This document shows, piece by piece, positions 56,095 to 64,000 of a DNA stretch of 64,000 nucleotides (within the stretch, counting starts at the first letter, position 1; each line of letters starts with the position of its first letter). The DNA lies in assembly GCA_022225965.2 (NCBI GenBank), contig JAKJXP020000005.1, positions 372,001 through 436,000 on the forward strand, written 5' to 3'. Below the pieces are notes generated by a model. It saw only the letters and a list, made by a program, of their open reading frames with translations, searched no databases and was not told the DNA's origin. The DNA comes from Diatrype stigma (Eukaryota > Ascomycota > Sordariomycetes > Xylariales > Diatrypaceae). The position numbers were made by a program, and so were the translations under genes.

Positions 56095-57394
56095 CTTCTT
56101 GTTTGTTGCTTCCTTTGCACTGGAGTGTTTTGTTAAATATAGACCAAGTAACGGACTGGTCAAAGCAGTAAGTAGGACGAGCCCTTGATAAGTTATCCAT
56201 GGTGCTGAGTAAGTCTACGACGGTGGCGAGTCGCGTATCCTGTTTATGCCCTATAGCCGTAGACTCAAGACAGAATCATGCGGGGAAATAACTATAAGCG
56301 CTTATTTAACAGTGTCGTCATCAGCAGCCATCCGGGAACTGAGGGGGTCGTCTAGCCCCTGAGACGAATAGGTACTCTAGAGCCCCCGGTCGAACAACTG
56401 AAGGTCACAGTAATAAGCACAATACTGGCTATAACGTCACATCTTTGGGGTTTCTGGTCATACAAGAAGTCCTAGTTTCAGTAACCATAACCTGAATACT
56501 ATAGATCCTTAAGGAAAATTGAGCACCGGTTTTTAGGCATGGGCATGATGCCCTTCATTAAGAAAATAATCTCCTATTTGTGACCACCCACCCCATCAAG
56601 TGATAGTAGCCAATCCAGTACGTCGATATAGTAAACTTGCACGTGCCGATCGCAAATACATGCCAAGCTTATTTGTGCCTGGATACATTTCGGATAAAAG
56701 AGCCGAACCAGCTATACTGCGTAAATTCCAGCAGCAACGTTGAGTAGCAACATAAATCATTCCGTCACCCCGCCGAGCAGAGTCCCCTAACAGCGATATC
56801 GGGAGCTTTGGTGTAAGTATGTTTTACAACTTACTGGTTACAGTTGATGTTGGTAATACATGTTATCCTAACCCCCTAAATTCAGGGGCAATTCAATCCA
56901 GTACAAGGGTCGTGTTGCGTGGCTACCTAGTGCTCCAGTGGCACTACCCACACTTAAGCAACCGCCATCTAGCACTCCACCTGCTTAGATTCCTAGAATC
57001 TAAATCATCATTTTCATTCCTGCAGCTGCTTTCTGCATTTCACCTGCCATAAATAGTCTTACATACTGTGGTTGCTTTTGCTAATCATTTGGTCTTCGAA
57101 ACTTCTCCCACGACTCGAGCCATCCATGGTCATAAGTTAGCTGGCGGTTACCCATGAGCATTATACAAACGATCCTCATCTCAACTAGACATCCCGGCAT
57201 ATGCCGCACTCATTGATTGATCAAGATTCCTTTCTACGGCATGACAGCATGCTTCTCATCCATGAATAAGGAGAATGACGTTGTAGTTACTGAGCTACCT
57301 GTTTAGTCAAAGGTCATTCGTATTTTAGCAATCTATTCCAACGAACATACTACAATGAACTTCTACGAAGATCATCTTAGTCTACTCCTCGGCC
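56095..57394. other. Intergenic, 1.3 kb
   Basis: No gene supported. It carries the P450 promoter and the 3' region of the SDR gene. Confidence 0.5.
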
Positions 57395-58154
57395 TTAGAT
57401 TATGACCTCGAATGTTGACTCCTCCTTCGGCTTCGAAAACCAGTCCCAAGCCTTGACAGCGATATTGGTGGGATTCCAAACCTCGTCCGCGGGTGAAACT
57501 GGCCCTCCAACATTAATAAGGCCCACGTGAAGCCCCTGAGACCCATATGTCATGGAGAGGCTCTGCATCAAGTTTCTCTGGGCAGCCTTAACCAATGATA
57601 GAGCGAAGAGCTGAGGAATGGGGTTGAGAGGTAGCATCGAGCTTGTCACGATGAGAGCTGGCTTAGCTTCGGAATCTTCTTTGGATAGCTCGAGAAGACG
57701 AGGAATCATTCGCTGGACGCAGACGTAGAGGGCGGATACATTGATCTACGATAGCTCATTGTTAACAACTAATATGTGTGTTTGCTAGACCGGAACGGAT
57801 TGAGCGTACCTTGAAGTCATACTCCAAATCTTTCACGTCGTGGACCAACAGCTCAGACGGCAACACTCGAGCTGCATTGTAGAATATGCATTCGGGTTTG
57901 CCAAGCTCCGCCTCTACGTTGTCCAATGCCTTGACAAGCGCATCACTGTCGACAACGTCCAAGGCATAAGTTGTGACTTTGACCCCAGGACCGACTGAGT
58001 CTTCAATTGCACGTTGCTCAAGTGCCAATTGTTCCTTATTTCGTGCAATCAGAGCGACGTTCTTGTAGCGTTTAGTGGCGAACAGGCTGGTCACAGCACG
58101 TCCGATGCCAGGTCCTGCTCCAATCGTAACGAGGGTTCTATCGGATTTTGTCAT
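57395..58154 (-). CDS. Short-chain dehydrogenase/reductase-like protein lacking the catalytic tyrosine
   Basis: Exons 57810..58154 and 57395..57745 (intron 64 bases, GTACGC...CGTAG) give 231 residues. The Rossmann glycine motif is GAGPGIGRAV at about 12-21, the acidic pair TTYALDVVD marks the adenine pocket, and NAARVLPSE stands where NNAG normally lies. The active-site Ser region is present (LIVTSSMLPL), but the YxxxK signature reads LSLVK in FALSLVKAAQRNL, so the catalytic Tyr is replaced by Leu while Lys is kept. It may be a non-catalytic or atypical family member, or use another residue. It is slightly shorter than the usual 250 residues. Cytosolic. It lies 1.3 kb from the P450 gene on the same strand. 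Confidence 0.85.
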
Positions 58155-58942
58155 GTTGAGGAAAAGACGTCTGCTGACACTGAGTCTAGAAAGTCTGACT
58201 CGTAGATACTCTGTACCTTACTGTGGGGCGAAGGTGGGAGATGCAAAATAAATCGGATTGAAAGGGGGTCTCTGGAATATAAAGATATTCCAGATCGTAA
58301 CGTCAGTCTAGGAGGACTTTTCATTTCAGGTTGGCTGAAAACAGTTATACCACATTGGTCGATTAAATGAACCTGAACTGGCCCAGCCTGCCTTTCAGGG
58401 GTGTAAGAAAGGGGCTAGCAATGCAGTGAGACTTAAGTATTCCCTAGCAATGCGGTGAGACTTAAGTATTCCTTGCACAACATTACCCCGCCTGTAAGCT
58501 GACGTCCGGCCTTGTTTTAGAACTACTTTTTATTCCAAACCCTATCTTTATTATCATTGGACAGTTGAGAGAATAAGTTCCCATAGCAGGAATTTGTTTC
58601 TCCGATATTACATTCATGACGAAGCGAAATGAATAATTGCACTTTGCTACTTGATAATGCTCACACTTAGTTGTCGTGATAGAGGGGCTACAACAGGAGA
58701 CCTCGCTTCTTTGTTCTGGATGACAATAAATCTGTTTCCGAATACACCCGCAATTACCTGTGGCCTTCTGAATGCAACATTCGTGTAGGAGACCAACAAG
58801 CACTTTGGAATTGTGCCTCATCGTTATCAACACCCCCTGTAGTTAAAGTGGTGAGGGGTGAAGGTACTCATGCAAGCGACTCTTCCTTCATTGACCCCAA
58901 TTGGGATTAATGGCTCATTGTGACCTATATTTGTCTTACTTC
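58155..58942. other. Intergenic with a 29-base tandem duplication
   Basis: No gene supported. It includes the promoter of the SDR gene and a duplicated 29-base unit at 58415-58472. Confidence 0.5.
58415..58472. repeat. 29-base tandem duplication
   Basis: Two head-to-tail copies of a 29-base sequence starting CTAGCAATGC and ending AAGTATTCC (58415-58443 and 58444-58472), with a single A/G difference. Confidence 0.92.
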
Positions 58943-59713
58943 CAGGGTATCAAGTAATGCAATCCACTTCAACTAGCGCCCTGGATTTGATGGATTGAAG
59001 TTCCGCAACTGCAACCAAATTGCAATGGCGTTGCATTGGTTGTAGTATCCAAAATGGGTCAAAGTAAGGGCATACACAATGGTCGTGAAATAAATGTTTG
59101 GCGTTTATCTGGAGTATTCGAAGCCTGGAAACGTATTTGCAAGCCTACCCCTTCTGCCTCTTAAATGATCCATATCCAGTTTGCTGCCCCTATTTATTCA
59201 CCCACCCGACCCATGGCATAGCCACTGAAATTGTGCAACTAGTTGCGTAATGAGGTGAGGTTATCATGATTCATTTGCAGGTTGCGTAATCTGGAAAAGT
59301 CCCGAATGAATGGATTGCAGAAGCTGGTGTCCACCAAATGATGGACATTACGTTGCTGTGACAAGGGCTTGTAGGGCTTGGAACGTATAGAACAAATCAG
59401 CTTATAATTTTGTATGGTCTCAAGGAGCGTACTGAAGAGCTAAGATCTAGGAGACGTCGAAGGGAATTCGACGGAGTATTTATATACAGCAATTTGCAAG
59501 TACGTATCAGTACGTATCCTTTGTTTCCAGCTTCCGCGGCTTCCGCTGTTATAACTTCAATGGCTATATTAGGCAGGAGTGCATTCCAATACTTCCTGCA
59601 GCAAGGGATGAGGTGCATTCCAATACATCCTGCAGTTGGTGATAACTGCAGTTGTTGTTGGTCCGGAATACCCCCGTGTGACAGTTGCACAGGTTGCGTT
59701 GCTTGACACCCTG
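58943..59713. mobile_element. Decayed non-autonomous hAT-type element, same family as 42164-42710
   Basis: The left end begins CAGGGTATCAAGTAATGCAA and the reverse complement of the right end begins CAGGGTGTCAAGCAACGCAA; 17 of 20 bases match and all three differences are transitions. The outermost dozen bases match those of the intact element at 42164-42710. Internal DNA has related TTG(G/C)A / CCACTTCAA motifs. The flanking 8-mers CTTACTTC and CTAAGTTA agree at only five positions, so the target duplication has decayed or the ends are approximate. No transposase is encoded; a short plus-strand frame inside is not recognisable. Confidence 0.6.
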
Positions 59714-60740
59714 CTAAGTTATTTTGGAACATTTAAAGTGTCCCTATCTTTTAGGCATGTATTCGGTAGTCTTCGGATATGATGTATTTAACGCATAATA
59801 CAATGTGCAAAAAAGCTTCCTGGCGCGTACAATACACATATATCATTCCAGACACTCTATGCTACGTTGTCTTTTACAAGGGTTGCCATAAAAACGAAAC
59901 CGGGATTTGCTTCGTTTCTCAGATATAAAAGCCATGTAGCAGATGTGGCTCTGCCATTTCGTGAATGGACCAGAGAAAGACTATGTGCGCGATGGCAACG
60001 GGGTAAGTCAGGGCACATCGACATAGATCAGGTGTACGCAATGCGGAGAGAATATTGTCGATGATATCTAGTAATAAGCAACTGTTACTAAAAACCATCT
60101 GGAGTACTAGCGTGTCGTAACAGATATTAAAGGGGAAAATGTGAATATAAACGCAGTATAGTCCTCATAGTAGACTATCCGACTTACACAGATAAATTGT
60201 CTAGGAGCCGGAAGAGCCCGATGTATACTATGTGCCAAGGCACTGGACGCTGATCAAAGTATTATGTAATCAAGCTCTCCTATCCAGCCCCTATGTCGCG
60301 ACGATTATTATGTCCATAATCCATTGTTCTGCTTTGGTTACACAAGTAATCTGCCTATGTTGTGCTTGGACTACTTGAAAATCAAACAGTCCACCGTAAT
60401 AGAAGGAATTTGCAAGAACGCTGAGGTTTTACAGCTAGTTCATTGTCATGAGATCATGCAAGATAGCACTAGAGCGGTTGTTATGGTCTATTTACCTTGT
60501 GATCTGTAAGTTGGCTAACTTGTTGGTTCTGGTACCCTGTTCCCAAGCAAAGGTGTCGGTGACTCAGTGAATAGGTGACTAGCACAGCACCGCAACAGTA
60601 GCGGGAATCCACCGGCGGCCCTACACATTGGGAGCCCCCCCTTCTCTGCTTTTATCTTCCGAGAAAGGAGCAGGATTTATTGTTCTCGTACCTTGGTCTA
60701 GGATTAGCTGGAAAAAGGGACAAATTCCTACTGGCTACGG
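59714..60740. other. Intergenic, no gene seen
   Basis: AT-rich noncoding DNA with only short frames. None shows family resemblance or splice-linked extension. Confidence 0.5.
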
Positions 60741-61320
60741 AAGATTCCAGCACCTTCTAGACCGTATAATAACGTAATTATATAATTACGAGCTTACGTG
60801 GCTATAGGGGTTTTGCCCCTGGGCAAAAACACACTAAGCCTAAAATGGAACAGCTGCTGGGGAATAGGGGGGCCCGTCCCCCTATCCAGAAAATTCTACA
60901 ACCTTCCATAACCTTCCATAACTCCCTATAAGCCTAATACTTACAGCGGCCTATCCAGTATAAATACAGGTGCCTGCCGCCTACAGATAGCTGTAATATA
61001 GTGAATAGAATCACGGAAAATCGTACATACAGACTTGTCCATATACAGTATTCACAGTGAAATCCTTATACTCTTTTGCTTACCCTATACAGCTAGAATC
61101 CTTCCACTGCCTAGATCTTATACTTGGATATTACTTGGACTCAGAGTAACTATTGTCCGCCTTTCATTCTGCGGGTTGACAACCCATTACATCAATATAT
61201 CGCTACCTACTAAACCGACAAGGACTACAAGCTGTAGTATACTCACCCTGGAGGAACACGACACAGCAACTCTGGATGGAATGTTGTTTACATTCATCGT
61301 CATATATCAGTAATCCGCAG
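60741..61320. repeat. LTR-like segment with clustered inverted repeats
   Basis: Three short palindromes lie within 115 bases: an 18-base perfect one centred at 60781, TTTTGCCC/GGGCAAAA at 60811-60828 and ATAGGGGG/CCCCCTAT at 60864-60885. They are followed by a CCTTCCATAA duplication (60903-60922) and a GTATAAATACAGG promoter-like element at about 60958-60972, then AT-rich DNA. This composition is like the LTR of a fungal retrotransposon, but no TG...CA borders or target duplication could be fixed, and no internal coding region follows. Confidence 0.3.
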
Positions 61321-61652
61321 GAACGGTATGGAAGTGGGACTAGACACAAAGATATCTCTGGAGGTACAACACTCCAAAAATAGCAAGCAGCGAACCTAAA
61401 TACATGACTTTGAGGTATCCGGCAGTAAAGGGGGCATTTGATGTGTTGTGAGTTTCATTGATGTGTTGTCAGTTTCAGGCTGCGGCTATTATTGTTCACC
61501 GCCACCAGGAAGGTCAACCTATGAAGTATTCATCTCAAAGACATGTTTGTATTTAAAAATCGCCGAATTTCTACTCTCATGATTTCTATGCTCGATCCTA
61601 CCTTACATCATTTGAAGCATAGAGAAGTAATTCAGGTTGCCTAGTCTTCGGA
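61321..61652. other. Short intergenic stretch upstream of the last gene
   Basis: Noncoding. It contains a partial duplication around 61437-61478 (GATGTGTTGTxAGTTTCA twice) and probably the promoter of the next gene. Confidence 0.45.
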
Positions 61653-63857
61653 ATGGCAACAACTACCCAGGGCCCACGGCCTCCACGCTACCCCAACGAA
61701 GGTCCTCTTCCCGAAAGAACGACTCAAAATGACAAGGCAGCACTCAAGTTAGCCCAGCTGGCATGTGATTCATTTGTCAAAGCACACACTGAACCGAAAA
61801 AACGCCGAAATCCTAGGAAGCCAGATGCGGGAGATGATGGACATGCCCTGTTCGATGACCAAGGAGCCAGAGATAAGGACTCCTCGAGTTACAGTGAGGG
61901 TTTGGCCTCCTCATCTGATAATACCCCAGGCGAATCGAGCACATGGGGAAGGGTGAAGCGAAAAAGAACATACGAGGAAGAGGTGTCGATCCCACAGAGT
62001 GACCACTTTCAGCCATCGCCTGAGCTCAGGCTCCCTTTGAGGTCCATGTATGACGGGACCGGCTCGTGGCCCAAGAAGGATCTACATAGTGGTGCAGAGC
62101 AGCCATCTTGGGCAAACATTGGATTCCCACACGACGAATCTTTGGTAGTAGGGGACTTCGGAGGTCTCGCCTATGTTAACCCAGAAAGGGTTCACATCAA
62201 GCAGTTGTCAGATGACATCTACGCAATCAAGTCACAACCTGCTAGGGAGCTTGCACTTGAAGGAACTACTGTCATTAGATCATTGGAACGCAATCGGACC
62301 ATCGAAGAATTTCAGATGCGGTATGAGTTCCGGCACGTGTGCAAGGTCACGTTCTCGGATTGCAAAGTCTCCCAGTCGTCATATAGTACCTGCAGGACTT
62401 CCAGAGAGATCGAGAAGACAATCACCGAGGAGATTGGGGAGCAGCCGTCACTGGCAACAGTGCAGCGGGTTGCCGCCCATGTTATCCTTGCACAAGCCGG
62501 CCAGCTTGGCGGGCGGTCTCAAGACTACTGGATCAAAGCCCGAGACCTGGCACAACAACAGCTACACATCAACCCTGACATTGAAGAAATAATCCGACAA
62601 CAGATGGATCAAGGCATCGGGAATGATCCGGCATTCGTAGCTATGTTGGCCATTGTCAAGGAATGCATCAAGGATTATTCTTTCAACCCTTATTTTCAGT
62701 CGAAACGTGACAAGCACGCCGTTGCAAGGGATCTGTTCACCTATCTCGGGGAAAAAGACATCAGTAAGCATCTGTAAATCATTCAATCAGGATTGACCAG
62801 TTAGATATTGACTCTGAGTAGTTATGGTCCTCGATGCAGAGGGGGAAGTCATCTTTTGCCAGTTATCAGGGGCCTTTTCTCAGTTCGTTTGGGATACGCT
62901 TGAGCATGAGGCGTCTCAAGCGATTGAGGCCTACAGCACCCTACATGCTGTCCCACTCCCTGACATGACCCGGCACGGCCTCCACTACATCGAGTGGCTC
63001 GTAGACCACCCGGAACTAGACTTCAGAAATCCACAACATGACCCGAGAACAGCCAAGTCGGGGCTTTATTACTTGTCAGTATTTTCGAGACTTGATTGGT
63101 GTCTCATCAGACATAGCCATATGTTCAGAGAAATGTAGCTGACCTCAGGTAATATAGTGGTGTACGAGCCTCGCCAAACGACCCAAATGGAATGCAAAAC
63201 CCGAAGCAGACAAGGGATATACGGCGAGCAATACCCTACATGGTTGGTGAAGGACACAGGCTCAAGCAGCTTGAGAAATTACGGAAAGGACCATTCCGGC
63301 TGTGTACCGAGATGCTGCGCCACGTATTCAAGATTCTTGATCCTAGTTTGCTTTCGGATTATGACAGTGTGGCCAAGGAGGTCGCCAAACTGCCATACCT
63401 GGACGAAACCAAGACACTCGAGCATGACGACCCCTTTGTCCTACGTTCCCTACTCATTAACTTGATGACCTACGAGCAGCGCAACACTAGCGACTGGCAC
63501 TGTGGTCTTACAGGCCAAGTGGTTATGGGGGATTTTGACGGGGGCGACCTGCTCCTTCGGGAACTGGGTCTCCGGATCGAGGGCAAGCGGCAGAGTCTCC
63601 AGTTGTACCGCGGGAGAGAACTGCGATACGCGACCACCGAATGGACCGGGAGGCGGTTCGTCCTGGTGTCTACTGTGCACGAGGCTGTCAAGCGGTGGGC
63701 TTTCCGTAGCATGGGAAGATCTGTCCCTCCCGACATCCCACCTTTCGACGACTGCTTGGATATCGACCAAGAAGACGTGGTCCCAGAGAACCGCCCACGT
63801 GGCACTCGCCGAAGACGACTTGCGCATCGTAGCGCCATGAAGACGACTCGCAGTTAA
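61653..63857 (+). CDS. Large protein with JBP1/TET-like 2-oxoglutarate oxygenase domain, metal ligands apparently lost
   Basis: Exons 61653..62763, 62822..63074 and 63158..63857 (introns 58 and 83 bases) give 687 residues. Without splicing the gene would appear as two or three separate frames; the joins read KDIIMVLDAEGEV and GLYYFGVRASPND in frame. The N-terminal 360 residues are unrecognised, with a nuclear-type basic patch (KKRRNPRKP). The C-terminal 300 residues resemble fungal proteins annotated as JBP1/TET-type 2OG-Fe(II) oxygenases: PYLDETKTLEHDDPF, VVMGDFDGGDLLLRELGLR, LYRGRELRYATTEW, GRRFVLVSTVHEAV. In relatives an HxD pair precedes the DW and a distal His follows RGREL; here these read QRN in EQRNTSDW and Tyr in RELRYA, while the Arg after the last strand is kept. 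It may be non-catalytic. The family call is from memory of motif style. Confidence 0.65.
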
Positions 63858-64000
63858 CTCCCAAGCCCCCGCGAATGAGATCACCCATCGGCCTTTGGAT
63901 GCCCCCCCACCGAATAGAGTTGATCGATAGGAGCACATTGAGAGTTCGAAACACTGATGGGAATTGCACCGAAATGGGCAGCCACGGGTTTGGGAAGATA
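63858..64000. other. 3' flank at the right edge
   Basis: Noncoding 3' region of the JBP/TET-like gene; too short to assess further. Confidence 0.4.

Noticed and set aside
58483..58833. Minus-strand open frame of 116 codons beside the SDR gene
   Set aside because: No start context, domain or splice evidence; AT-rich DNA next to a transposon relic.
62824..63138. Separate short gene between the two large frames at the right end
   Set aside because: GT-AG introns at 62764-62821 and 63075-63157 join all three pieces in frame into one protein, which is simpler.

Overview
The window looks like nuclear DNA of a filamentous ascomycete (Pezizomycotina, most likely Sordariomycetes). The basis is dense short introns of about 50-170 bases with GT-AG ends and CTAAC/CTGAC branch sites, long CT-rich leaders, and a gene content of BEM1, THP3, VPS36, TRPY/YVC1, Zn2Cys6, P450, GT90 and SprT-like genes. 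Species was not determined. All exon joins were built by eye from splice sites, reading frame and family knowledge. No search or RNA data were available.

Left part (1-23.2 kb), mainly conserved cell biology. A partial VPS36 (ESCRT-II) gene runs off the left edge and is divergent from THP3 (SAC3/GANP family). An 8 kb stretch with almost no coding signal follows, then BEM1 (SH3-SH3-PX-PB1 polarity scaffold) and a CENP-B/Abp1-like DNA-binding protein with a C-terminal zinc-finger-like motif. Three minus-strand genes come next: thymidylate synthase, a PhzF-family isomerase and a vacuolar TRP channel (YVC1).

Middle part (26-45.7 kb), more accessory. It holds a single-pass mucin-like cell-surface protein, a 13-exon secreted subtilisin, an intronless SprT-like zinc metallopeptidase, two small secreted cysteine-bearing proteins, a GT90 glycosyltransferase, an EFM3/FAM86-type lysine methyltransferase and a GNAT acetyltransferase. 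At 42.2-42.7 kb a 547-base non-autonomous hAT-type element with a perfect 8-base target duplication interrupts a reading frame. One target copy plus the two flanks reads straight through in frame, so the pre-insertion gene is visible.

Right part (46.6-64 kb). An FAD monooxygenase, a Zn2Cys6 regulator, a cytochrome P450 and an atypical SDR are spread over 11.5 kb, which may be a loose catabolic or secondary-metabolism neighbourhood without a backbone enzyme. A repeat-rich stretch follows, with a second, decayed member of the same hAT family and an LTR-like segment. The window ends with a 687-residue protein resembling fungal JBP1/TET-type 2-oxoglutarate oxygenases, but the expected iron ligands appear to be lost.

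The most notable observations are the hAT insertion with an in-frame reconstructable target gene, the possibly catalytically dead JBP/TET-like protein, the two undescribed secreted cysteine-bearing proteins (one with a possible 3-base microexon) and the 8 kb gene-free stretch upstream of BEM1.
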